From assembly GCF_965656765.1 (NCBI RefSeq), contig NZ_CBFHLV010000001.1, positions 1 through 64,000 of the forward strand: DNA of 64,000 nucleotides, read 5' to 3'. The notes below the pieces were generated by a model, which was given only the letters and a program-made list of their open reading frames with translations, was not told where the DNA came from and did not search any database. The DNA comes from Marivita sp965656765 (GTDB lineage Bacteria > Pseudomonadota > Alphaproteobacteria > Rhodobacterales > Rhodobacteraceae). This document shows positions 7,883 to 15,946 of the stretch, piece by piece (position 1 is the stretch's first letter; each line of letters starts with the position of its first letter). The position numbers were made by a program, and so were the translations under genes.

Positions 7883-9337
7883 CTATTCCTCCAGCACCCA
7901 GGTGTCTTTCGTGCCACCACCTTGCGACGAGTTCACGACCAACGAGCCTTTCTTAAGAGCGACCCGCGTCAGACCACCGGGTGTGATCTTGATGCCATCC
8001 GGACTGACAAGGACATACGGTCTTAGATCGACATGGCGCGGAGTCAGTCCAGACTTGGCAAAGATCGGAACCGTGGACAGGCTAAGTGTCGGCTGCGCGA
8101 TATAATTCTTGGGCCGCGCTTTGAGCTTTCGGCGGAAGGCGGCAATGTCTTTCTTGGTGGCCGTTGGGCCAATCAACATGCCGTATCCACCGGATCCGTG
8201 GACCTCTTTCACCACAAGATCTTCAAGGTTGTCGAGCACATATGCCAAAGAGTCTGGTTCCGAACAGCGCCAAGTTGGCACGTTCTGAAGCAAAGGCCGT
8301 TCGCCAGTGTAAAACTCCACAATCTCCGGCATGTAAGAATAGATTGCTTTGTCGTCTGAGATGCCGGTCCCAGGCGCGTTGGCGATGGTAATGCCACCGG
8401 CGCGGTAGACATCCATGATGCCCGGCACACCCAATTGGCTGTCTGGGTTGAAGTTCAACGGATCAAGGAAATCATCATCGACACGGCGATAAAGCACATC
8501 GATGGGTTTGTATCCGTGTGTCGTGCGCATCGCGACACGCCCATCAATCACCCGCAGGTCGTGCCCCTCAACAAGTTCAACGCCCATCTGGTCGGCAAGA
8601 AACGCGTGTTCGAAATAGGCGGAGTTGTAGATACCTGGCGTCAGAACCGCGACCGTCGGATCAGATTGCGCCATGTTGGGCGAACAAGCCGCAAGCGACC
8701 GGCGCAGATCGATCGGGTATTGTTGAACCGGTTGGACCCGGTTCTTCGAGAAAAGTTCGGGGAACATTTGCAACATAGTTTCCCGATTTTCGAGCATATA
8801 GCTCACGCCAGATGGCGTTCGGGCGTTGTCTTCCAACACGTAAAATTCACCCGGCCCGGTACAGACAAGATCGATACCAACAATGTGCGTATAGACGCCA
8901 CCAGGCACATCAACCCCGATCATCTTAGGCAGGAAAGCTTCGTTCTGGGCGATCATTTCACGAGGAATGCGGCCTGCCTTGATGATCTCTTGGGTGTGAT
9001 AAATGTCATGCAAAAACGCATTGATCGCGCGCACGCGCTGCTCAATGCCACGTGACAGCTTGGCCCATTCCGAAGCCGAGATGATCCGGGGAATGATATC
9101 GAACGGGATCAGACGTTCCTCGGCCTCGGACCGGCCATAGACATTAAAGGTGATGCCCGTGAGGCGAAACAGATCTTCTGCTTCGCGATTCTTGGCCCTT
9201 AATCGCTTGGGATCTTCCTGATCAAACCAATCGAAATATTTCTGATATGGCGCGCGAATACGCTCATCACGGCCCCACATCTCATCGAAGATACACTCAT
9301 CAGACATAAGATACGGTTGCGCAACACCGGGAGACAC
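7883..9337 (-). CDS. circularly permuted type 2 ATP-grasp protein
   Basis: The 484-residue protein matches the DUF404/DUF407 circularly permuted ATP-grasp family, with FYVLEDNARTPSGVSYM around residues 165-180, KEVHGSGGYGML around 380 and the late VNSSQGGGTKDTW tail. These enzymes are predicted to make amide or peptide bonds with ATP. It is the first gene of the Anbu operon and its stop codon lies just upstream of the alpha-E start. An alternative start at the internal Met 12 residues in cannot be excluded. The product of the ligation is unknown. Confidence 0.92.
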   Translation of the reverse strand: MSPGVAQPYLMSDECIFDEMWGRDERIRAPYQKYFDWFDQEDPKRLRAKNREAEDLFRLTGITFNVYGRSEAEERLIPFDIIPRIISASEWAKLSRGIEQRVRAINAFLHDIYHTQEIIKAGRIPREMIAQNEAFLPKMIGVDVPGGVYTHIVGIDLVCTGPGEFYVLEDNARTPSGVSYMLENRETMLQMFPELFSKNRVQPVQQYPIDLRRSLAACSPNMAQSDPTVAVLTPGIYNSAYFEHAFLADQMGVELVEGHDLRVIDGRVAMRTTHGYKPIDVLYRRVDDDFLDPLNFNPDSQLGVPGIMDVYRAGGITIANAPGTGISDDKAIYSYMPEIVEFYTGERPLLQNVPTWRCSEPDSLAYVLDNLEDLVVKEVHGSGGYGMLIGPTATKKDIAAFRRKLKARPKNYIAQPTLSLSTVPIFAKSGLTPRHVDLRPYVLVSPDGIKITPGGLTRVALKKGSLVVNSSQGGGTKDTWVLEE

Positions 9338-9493
9338 GCAAGCCGAAGAAGAGTTAACAGAAGCTTAACGCCTAAAAAAATTGCAAAACGCCCACTTTTA
9401 AGGCGAAACTTCAAGCCTTTGACCTCACCCAAAATACTGATGCCCTTGCAACCGCACCCCGAACGGTAGAGCGGGCAAGTGTCCCGCAGTCTC

Positions 9494-10804
9494 TTAACCG
9501 ATACCCGGCAACCAAGTTGCGAGGAACGGGAACAGGATCAGCAACGCCACAACCATCAAAGAACACAGGATAAACGGGATCGCCGCCCGGTAAATCTCGC
9601 GCATGGTGGTTTCTGGCGGGGCGACGCCTTTCATCACGAACAACAGCAATCCGAAAGGCGGCGTCGTAAAGCTGATTTCAAGCGCGAGAAGCATGATCAA
9701 GCCAAACCAGATCGGATCAAAGCCCAGCGTCGCAGCCAGTGGAAAGAAGATTGGAACGGTCAAGAGCATGATCGAGATTTGCTCCATGAACATGCCAAGC
9801 ACCAGCAGCACACCAAACATCACCAAAAGCATCAGCGTCGGGTCCAGATCGAACCCGGTGGCCCAGTTGATCAAGCCCCGCGATGCGCCAGAAAATGCCA
9901 GCAGCTGGCTGAACGTCGCGGACCCGAACACAATGAGATAGGCCATAAGGGTCACCCGCAGCGCGCCCCGCACCGATTTCTTGACCGACTCCCAAGTCAG
10001 ACAGCGATAAAAGGCGGCAAGGATCAACACGCCCAACGCGCCGAATGCGGCGGCCTCGGACGGGGTGACAATGCCGTTGATCATCATGATCACGATAGCA
10101 ACCATGAGACCAATCATCGGCACCACGTCGCGCATGAGGATACCCAGCTTTTCCGCTGTGGTCATGGGTTCCACATCGTATGCCGGGGCCGCATTAGGGT
10201 CGATACGTGTCTGAACATAGATCGTCGCAATGTAGAACGTGGCGAGGATCAACCCCGGTATCACGCCTGCAATGAGCAACGCGCCGACATCAATCTTGGC
10301 CAAGGTGGCCAGCAGCACGGCAAGCGCGGACGGCGGGATGATGATGGCCAAGCCTCCAGTGCCGAGGATCGGCCCAATGGACATATGGCTCTTGTAGCCG
10401 CGCCGGTTCATTTCGGGCACCATCAATGATCCCAAAAGAGCGGTCGAGCCCATTGAAGATCCAGAAAGTGTGGAAAACCCGGTGCCGCCCAAAACAGTGA
10501 CATAGCTCAAACGCCCGGGAAGCCGCCCGAGCAATTTGTCGATGGCCGAGAACATTCGGCTGCCCAACCCCGTCTGGAAGAAGATCTCACCCATCAGCAG
10601 AAATAGCGGGATCGGCACCAGCGCAAAAATTGTCAACGCACCCCAACCATTGTTGAGCAGCGCCACAACTCCACGGTCACCACCCATGAACACCCATGCA
10701 CCGATGATGTTCGCCGCCAAGAACGCAAGCGCGACGGGCATGCCCAGCGCCATCAGGAACATGATGCTGCCAACCAGCAGCCCGAGCGCTTCGAACCATT
10801 CCAT
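9494..10804 (-). CDS. dctM: TRAP transporter large permease
   Basis: The 436-residue protein is a DctM-type integral membrane subunit with about 12 hydrophobic segments and the family-typical LSGSSMGSTALLGSLM and IPPSALAV stretches. TRAP systems import carboxylates and related anions using the sodium or proton gradient together with a periplasmic binding protein. I chose the ATG at 10804, which overlaps the dctQ stop by one base (TAATG); the longer frame would run into dctQ. It is the last gene of the gntR-leuC-leuD-dctPQM arm, so it probably brings in the substrate of the divergent catabolic genes. Confidence 0.93.
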   Translation of the reverse strand: MEWFEALGLLVGSIMFLMALGMPVALAFLAANIIGAWVFMGGDRGVVALLNNGWGALTIFALVPIPLFLLMGEIFFQTGLGSRMFSAIDKLLGRLPGRLSYVTVLGGTGFSTLSGSSMGSTALLGSLMVPEMNRRGYKSHMSIGPILGTGGLAIIIPPSALAVLLATLAKIDVGALLIAGVIPGLILATFYIATIYVQTRIDPNAAPAYDVEPMTTAEKLGILMRDVVPMIGLMVAIVIMMINGIVTPSEAAAFGALGVLILAAFYRCLTWESVKKSVRGALRVTLMAYLIVFGSATFSQLLAFSGASRGLINWATGFDLDPTLMLLVMFGVLLVLGMFMEQISIMLLTVPIFFPLAATLGFDPIWFGLIMLLALEISFTTPPFGLLLFVMKGVAPPETTMREIYRAAIPFILCSLMVVALLILFPFLATWLPGIG

Positions 10805-11322
10805 TATTCGTGGATCCCTGCTTCGCCGGAGTGCATGAGTTCCGCCCCAAAGACAAAGCGGGCAAATTCGATTGCCATCACGGAAAACGCGATGGGGAAG
10901 GTGATCGTCAGCAGCCACCGGGGATAGTAGTAGGCGCGCACATCATAGTTGTTGCGTTCGATATTCGTCAGGAAAAGCTGCAAGCCGTACCATGCCAGGA
11001 TCAGACACACGACCACGCAAGACAGCGCGACAAACCGGCTTACCACACGGCGCAGCGACGATGGCAAAGCGGCTGTCACCAATTCGATATGCACATGCCC
11101 TTTTTCACGCACCAGCCACGGCGCACCAAGCATAGTCATATAAAGAATGCCGTATTCGGCAGACGTGAACAGCCATGCAAATGGCTGAAGTCCAAGATTG
11201 CGCATCAGTACTGACACCACAACAGACACCATTAGCCAGACCAAGGTCACAGCAGCGATGAAAGCCATAGTGTGGAGCAAAACGTCATAGACGCGGATCG
11301 CGGCGCGCATGAGGGATTCCAT
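10804..11322 (-). CDS. dctQ: TRAP transporter small permease
   Basis: This 172-residue protein has four hydrophobic segments (about residues 16-38, 52-72, 90-110 and 134-156), as in DctQ subunits that pair with DctM. The loops contain the usual LVREKGHVHIELV segment. It sits between the binding protein and DctM genes and is translationally coupled to dctM. The substrate cannot be told from this subunit. Confidence 0.92.
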   Translation of the reverse strand: MESLMRAAIRVYDVLLHTMAFIAAVTLVWLMVSVVVSVLMRNLGLQPFAWLFTSAEYGILYMTMLGAPWLVREKGHVHIELVTAALPSSLRRVVSRFVALSCVVVCLILAWYGLQLFLTNIERNNYDVRAYYYPRWLLTITFPIAFSVMAIEFARFVFGAELMHSGEAGIHE

Positions 11323-11334
11323 TCAATATGAAAT

Positions 11335-11357
11335 GGGCCGGGGTACGCCCCCGGCCC
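11335..11357 (-). terminator. intercistronic hairpin between dctP and dctQ
   Basis: A perfect 9-bp GC stem (GGGCCGGGG with CCCCGGCCC, 5-base loop) lies just after dctP and is followed on the minus strand by ATTTCATATT. Hairpins here are common in solute-binding-protein operons. It may attenuate transcription or shield the dctP mRNA so that the binding protein is made in excess over the permease. Confidence 0.6.
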
Positions 11358-11364
11358 GATGTTC

Positions 11365-12378
11365 TTAGTTGTCCGCTGCGGGATCGTAGAATTTGCCGAT
11401 CAAGTCATCATACCCGGCCACCGAAGTCGGCTCTGCTTCCATAAGCTCTTTCATCCGCGCCCATGTGGTTTCGCGTGCGGCTGAAAGGTAATTCGCTTTG
11501 GCATCACCCTCAAGTTCGACGACCTTCATGCCAGCTGCGTCCAATGCGGCGAAATCCTCGTCGCGCTTGCTGCGTAGCGCATTTACGCTGTCAATCTCGT
11601 GCTGGATCGCAGTGTCCTGCAGGATCGTCTTGGCCTCGTCGCTCAGACCTTCCCAAGTGTCGAGATTTACAATCACGCCCAGGTCAGTCGAGAAAAAGCA
11701 GGGTTCGATCCGGTAGTTCAGGAACTCGTTCCACTTGAGGTCGATCAGGCCGATCTGCGTCCAGCCCGTTGCATCCACAACACCGTTCTGAAGCGCGGAA
11801 TAAACTTCGCCGGTTGGCAGGTCGATCACCTGTGCTTCGAGATAGTTGGTGAAGAACGCGTTATACACGGCGTTACCGCGCAGGCGCAGGCCGTCCACTT
11901 CGAGGTTTCCTGCGTCGTCAAACGACGGCTCATCACGCGTCCAAAGGTTGTAGCACACACCACTATCGAACCAGCCAAGGTATTTGAGGCCCATGCGCTC
12001 CTGGTGGATCTGATCGATCATTTCGATCCCGCCGTTTTCACGGGTCTCAACCGCCGTCAGGTTCGACGCCACAAGCGCGTCTTTTTCTGGCAGCGCACCG
12101 CCGTAGAACGATCCGGGCGTGTAAACCATGTCCACGATCCCGTCGCGCACCGCGTCCGGCTGCTGGAACATGCCGATAGCCTCGGGGCCGCCGCGCACTT
12201 CGATCTGGATCACACCTTCGCCCGCTTCGTTCACCTTATCGACGAAGGACAAAAAGCTTTGCGTATAAATCAGCGTTTCGGGAAACGCGTGCACGGCTGT
12301 GATGGTCTCTTGCGCTTGGGCGACTGTCCCAAGCATGACGCCACCCGCCACGCAGCCTTTCAAAAGATTGATATTCAT
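11365..12378 (-). CDS. dctP: TRAP transporter solute-binding protein
   Basis: The 337-residue protein has a signal peptide (residues 1-22, ending AQAQ) followed by a DctP-family binding domain. The segment LRLRGNAVYNAFF contains the arginine that in the family usually salt-bridges a substrate carboxylate. A strong AGGAGG site precedes the ATG at 12378. It heads the transporter genes and follows leuD by about 40 bases. The ligand is likely an organic acid used by the adjacent catabolic genes; this is inference from context. Confidence 0.92.
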   Translation of the reverse strand: MNINLLKGCVAGGVMLGTVAQAQETITAVHAFPETLIYTQSFLSFVDKVNEAGEGVIQIEVRGGPEAIGMFQQPDAVRDGIVDMVYTPGSFYGGALPEKDALVASNLTAVETRENGGIEMIDQIHQERMGLKYLGWFDSGVCYNLWTRDEPSFDDAGNLEVDGLRLRGNAVYNAFFTNYLEAQVIDLPTGEVYSALQNGVVDATGWTQIGLIDLKWNEFLNYRIEPCFFSTDLGVIVNLDTWEGLSDEAKTILQDTAIQHEIDSVNALRSKRDEDFAALDAAGMKVVELEGDAKANYLSAARETTWARMKELMEAEPTSVAGYDDLIGKFYDPAADN

Positions 12379-12419
12379 AGATAGTTCCTCCTACACCCTT
12401 CGGCCTGTGATGGCCTTTG

Positions 12420-13067
12420 CTACTGCGAAACGGTGTCCCGCCCCGCGCTCCTGAAATTGGTCTGTTGGACTGGTATGGCCCACGGCATGTCCTGCACATG
12501 TTGCGCACGGAATGCCGAAATGGCCTGTTGGTGGTTTTGGGTCAGGTCGATGTCATCCCAACCATTGATAAGTTTCTGCTGCCAGACGTCGTCAAGCGTG
12601 AAGTCCAGCGTGGTGTCGCCAAACCGTATTGCCCGGTTGGACAGGTCGACGGTCACCTCTTGTGCGCCGTCGGCAAGTTTTGCGATGGCCGCATCCACCT
12701 CTGCCTCGGACACGCGTGCGGGCAGAAGGCCGTTGTTCACCGAATTGCTGGCAAAGATGTCACCGAAGCTAGGCGCGATCACGACGCGGATGCCGAAATC
12801 GACCAGCGCATAAACCGCTGCCTCACGCGACGATCCACTGCCGAAATTCCGGCGCGAGATCAGGACACTGGCGTTGGTCTCTGCGTTCAACGGAAAGTCG
12901 GGTACAGCCTTGCCATTGCTGTCCGTGCGCATGTCATGCAACAGGAAATCGCCGTACCCTTCGGACCGTGGCGTCGACATGAACCGCGCTGGAATCAGCT
13001 GGTCGGTGTCCACGTTCTCGCGGTCCAGCGCCACGGCAAGCCCGGTATATGTGCTCCATCCGCTCAT
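12420..13067 (-). CDS. leuD: LeuD-type hydro-lyase small subunit
   Basis: The 215-residue protein matches the small subunit (swivel domain) of 3-isopropylmalate dehydratase, with DTDQLIPARFM near residues 20-30, NFGSGSSREAA in the middle and IAPSFGDIFASNSVNNG. It pairs with the LeuC-type protein encoded immediately upstream, overlapping it by 4 bases. Because it sits among catabolic and transport genes under a GntR regulator, it may hydrate a substituted maleate, as in DmdAB-type enzymes, rather than act in leucine synthesis. Sequence alone cannot separate the two roles. Confidence 0.85.
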   Translation of the reverse strand: MSGWSTYTGLAVALDRENVDTDQLIPARFMSTPRSEGYGDFLLHDMRTDSNGKAVPDFPLNAETNASVLISRRNFGSGSSREAAVYALVDFGIRVVIAPSFGDIFASNSVNNGLLPARVSEAEVDAAIAKLADGAQEVTVDLSNRAIRFGDTTLDFTLDDVWQQKLINGWDDIDLTQNHQQAISAFRAQHVQDMPWAIPVQQTNFRSAGRDTVSQ

Positions 13068-14464
13068 GCGACCTCCCGCTCTTTCAGCAAATCGCGCACG
13101 TCGGTCAGATGGCCTGTTACCGCAGCCGCCGCCACCATCGCGGGCGACATCAGATGAGTCCGTGCCCCGCGGCCCTGACGGCCCCGGAAATTGCGATTGG
13201 TGGTCGACGCGCAGCGTTTGCCCGGTTCCACATGATCACCGTTCATCGCGACGCACATCGAACAGCCTGACCCGACCCAATCAAGGCCTGCGTCAATGAA
13301 GATACGATCCAACCCTTCGGCCTCGGCCTGCGCTTTGACATAACGCGATCCGGGCGACACGATTCCCGGCACCCTAGCCTGTCGTCCGGCCAGAACCGCC
13401 GCCGCCGCGCGCAAATCTTCGATGCGGGCGTTGGTGCAGGAACCGATGAACACTTGATCAACGGCGATGTCAGCCAACGCACGTCCCGCTGCGAGACCCA
13501 TATACTCCAGCGCATTCCGTGCCCGTTCCGCAGCATTGCCTTGCATGCGGGACGGATCAGGGATCGTTGCAGTCACCGGCAAAGCGTCTTCGGGGGTCGT
13601 GCCCCAAGTAACAATGGGCGCGATTTCGGACGCGTCGAGGGTGTCAGCCGTTTCAAAATCGGCGTCCGCATCAGATGACAACGTTGACCAGTATTCGATG
13701 GCACGATCCCAATCAGCGCCGCTCGGTGCGAAATGCCGCCCTTTGACATAGGCAAACGTGGTCTCGTCCGGTGCCACCATGCCAAATCGCGCGCCACCTT
13801 CGATGGAAAGGTTGCAAAGAGTCATACGCCCTTCCATCGACAGAGCACGCACGGCAGGCCCGGTGTATTCGATGGCATGCCCGCGTGCGCCGTCGGCACC
13901 CAGTTTCGCAATCCACGCCAATGCCAAATCCTTGGCCCCGACACCGGGCCCAAGCCGCCCGGTCACGTCAATTTGCATAGCCTTGGGTTTCTTTTGCCAA
14001 ACGGTTTGCGTTGCCAACACATGCGCCACCTCGGTCGCGCCGATGCCAAAGGCCAACGCTCCAAACGCACCGTGCGTCGACGTGTGGCTATCCCCGCAAT
14101 TGATCAGCAATCCCGGCAGTGTCAGGCCCTGTTCCGGCCCAATCACGTGCACAATGCCTTGTCGTGGGTCATCAAGTCCGAAACACGTGATGCCATGCGC
14201 CTTGGTGTTCGCTTCAAGCGTTTCGATCATCCGTGCAATGGCATCAGTCGCGGGCTTACCACGCGTAGGGGCGTAGTGATCCGCGACCCCAAAAGTCAGA
14301 CTTGGTTCAGACACAGGTAGTCTGCGATCTGCAAGCTTAGCAAAGGCATGATGCGAGCCCTCGTGAACAAGATGCCGATCGACCCAAAGAAGGCTGGTCC
14401 CATCTTCGCGGCGCAGGATTTCATGTGCATCCCAAAGCTTGTCGAGAAGACGGCGCGCGGTCAT
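13064..14464 (-). CDS. leuC: LeuC-type hydro-lyase large subunit
   Basis: The 466-residue aconitase-superfamily protein has the [4Fe-4S] cysteines in GSCTN and GCSMC and the family segment NCGDSHTSTHGAFG. I chose the ATG at 14464 (MTARRLLDKLWDAHEI), which overlaps the gntR stop as ATGA and matches the family N-terminus. These enzymes isomerise or hydrate 2-substituted malates and maleates. Its place between gntR and the TRAP genes, opposite an isocitrate-lyase-type enzyme, suggests a catabolic paralogue comparable to 2,3-dimethylmalate dehydratase. Whether the genome has another leuCD pair would decide this. Confidence 0.87.
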   Translation of the reverse strand: MTARRLLDKLWDAHEILRREDGTSLLWVDRHLVHEGSHHAFAKLADRRLPVSEPSLTFGVADHYAPTRGKPATDAIARMIETLEANTKAHGITCFGLDDPRQGIVHVIGPEQGLTLPGLLINCGDSHTSTHGAFGALAFGIGATEVAHVLATQTVWQKKPKAMQIDVTGRLGPGVGAKDLALAWIAKLGADGARGHAIEYTGPAVRALSMEGRMTLCNLSIEGGARFGMVAPDETTFAYVKGRHFAPSGADWDRAIEYWSTLSSDADADFETADTLDASEIAPIVTWGTTPEDALPVTATIPDPSRMQGNAAERARNALEYMGLAAGRALADIAVDQVFIGSCTNARIEDLRAAAAVLAGRQARVPGIVSPGSRYVKAQAEAEGLDRIFIDAGLDWVGSGCSMCVAMNGDHVEPGKRCASTTNRNFRGRQGRGARTHLMSPAMVAAAAVTGHLTDVRDLLKEREVA

Positions 14465-15255
14465 GACGACATGCCCCCAATCACGGGTTCCCAATGCCGT
14501 GCTTCCCCATCTCCGACGCGGGCAAGGCTCATCTCAAGCCGAAACAGATCGGGCCGATACAATGCCGACAGGTGTTCCACACCTTGCCCGCTTGCATCGC
14601 GCACGATGCGCTGCACGAACAAAAGCGGTGATCCCACTGACACCTCCAAGGCATCGGCCACATCGGGCGTCGCCAAAGCTGCTGTCACGGTCTGATGCGC
14701 ACTTTCCACACTCACGCCACTGCGCTCCAAAAGACGAAAGAGCGGCTGCGTGGCAAGGTCGGCCTCATCATAGCTGACCGCGATGTCTTTGGGCACATAA
14801 GTGGTGAGGTGCGAAAAGGGCTGACCGTCAGAGGATCGCACGCGCACGGCCTTTTGCACATCAGCCCCTTCAGGTATGCCCAGTGCCTCGGCCACCGCTG
14901 CAGGGGCGCTGTCATACGAGAAAGACAACAGCCGCGCGGTTGTCTTGCGATCCATCTCGACCAGATGCGGGATCAGCGTCGCGAAATCGGCTGAGAGCCT
15001 TTGATCAGCCTGCTCCCGCGCCCGCACTACCGATCCGGCTCCTGTTTTTTTCTTGATCCAGCCATCAGCAGCCAAAGCCTCAAGCGCGCGACGGATGGTG
15101 ATGCGCGATACGTCAAACTGCTCGGCAAGTCTGTGCTCGCCCGGCAAACGCGTACCGTCCTTGAACACCCCATTTGATATTTCGTCGCGCAGCAACAGGT
15201 AAACCCTGCGGGCTTTACCGCCTTCTGGAAGTCCGGAATGCGCGTTTATCGTCAC
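14461..15255 (-). CDS. GntR/HutC-family transcription regulator
   Basis: The 264-residue protein has an N-terminal winged helix (about residues 17-85, with LAEQFDVSRITIRRALEAL as recognition region) and a C-terminal UTRA ligand-binding domain (about 110-250). HutC-type regulators are usually repressors released by a pathway metabolite. The gene is the first of the minus arm and faces the plus-strand catabolic operon across a 130-base gap holding an inverted repeat. It most likely controls both arms, including itself. Confidence 0.92.
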   Translation of the reverse strand: MTINAHSGLPEGGKARRVYLLLRDEISNGVFKDGTRLPGEHRLAEQFDVSRITIRRALEALAADGWIKKKTGAGSVVRAREQADQRLSADFATLIPHLVEMDRKTTARLLSFSYDSAPAAVAEALGIPEGADVQKAVRVRSSDGQPFSHLTTYVPKDIAVSYDEADLATQPLFRLLERSGVSVESAHQTVTAALATPDVADALEVSVGSPLLFVQRIVRDASGQGVEHLSALYRPDLFRLEMSLARVGDGEARHWEPVIGGMSS

Positions 15256-15332
15256 GACAGCGCGGCCCCTGTTGGTTGCTGATCCCCGTGGCCAGTTGAA
15301 CGATCCACCGAAGATTCTTCGTTTGTTGGTCT

Positions 15333-15360
15333 TTCAATATACCAAAACCTGTTATATGAA
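15333..15360. promoter_or_regulatory. candidate GntR operator
   Basis: TTCAATATA at 15333-15341 and TATATGAA at 15353-15360 form an imperfect inverted repeat in the gap between gntR and the tautomerase gene, 26 bases before the latter's ATG. AT-rich dyads of this kind are typical of GntR/HutC operators. The assignment is from position and symmetry only. Confidence 0.45.
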
Positions 15361-15385
15361 AAGTGCAGATTTTGGGGAGGGTCAT

Positions 15386-15946
15386 ATGCCAATCGTAGAA
15401 GCGCACATCCTTGAAGGATACAGCCCCACAGAGAAATCCCGCCTCACTTCGGCCCTGACAGACGCGATTCGATTTGTCGTACCGGCGCCGGATGAGGCCA
15501 TCACTGTGATGCTGCACGAATACCCGTCCGAGGCCTATGCGCGCGGCGGACAGCACCGCAAACCGGCACCGGCTCTGCCTGACCCTTCGCAAATCGTGCG
15601 CGATTACCTTGCGGCGATGGAAGCCCGCGATCTGGACGCGGCACAGGCCATGCTGGGCGAGGGTTTTCAGATGGTATTCCCCGCGACGCAACCGATGACG
15701 CAGCTATCGGAACTGATCGAATGGTCCAAGGGTCGCTACAGGTTTGTCAAAAAGACGTATGACGGGTTCGACGCGATGCATAGCGGCAGCGTTGCCGTCG
15801 TCTACGCACGTGGCACGCTCTATGGCGAATGGATGGATGGAACACCCTTTGAGGGCATCCGCTTTATCGACCGTTTCGAAATCAGCGGAGGCAAGATCGT
15901 CCGTCAGGACGTCTGGAACGACATGGCCGAGGCACGCGCGCAATGA
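15386..15946 (+). CDS. tautomerase-SnoaL fusion protein
   Basis: The 186-residue protein begins MPIVEAHILEGYS, giving the N-terminal catalytic proline of 4-oxalocrotonate tautomerases once Met is removed. The tautomerase-like part covers about residues 1-60. Residues 68-186 read as a SnoaL/NTF2-like domain (IVRDYLAAMEARD at its start, RFIDRFEISGGKIV near its end). I chose the ATG at 15386 because the proline must follow Met and a GGGGAGG site lies 5 bases upstream. It is the first gene of the plus arm and overlaps hyuB by ATGA. It may tautomerise an enol or enamine intermediate. The fusion is unusual. Confidence 0.82.
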   Translation: MPIVEAHILEGYSPTEKSRLTSALTDAIRFVVPAPDEAITVMLHEYPSEAYARGGQHRKPAPALPDPSQIVRDYLAAMEARDLDAAQAMLGEGFQMVFPATQPMTQLSELIEWSKGRYRFVKKTYDGFDAMHSGSVAVVYARGTLYGEWMDGTPFEGIRFIDRFEISGGKIVRQDVWNDMAEARAQ

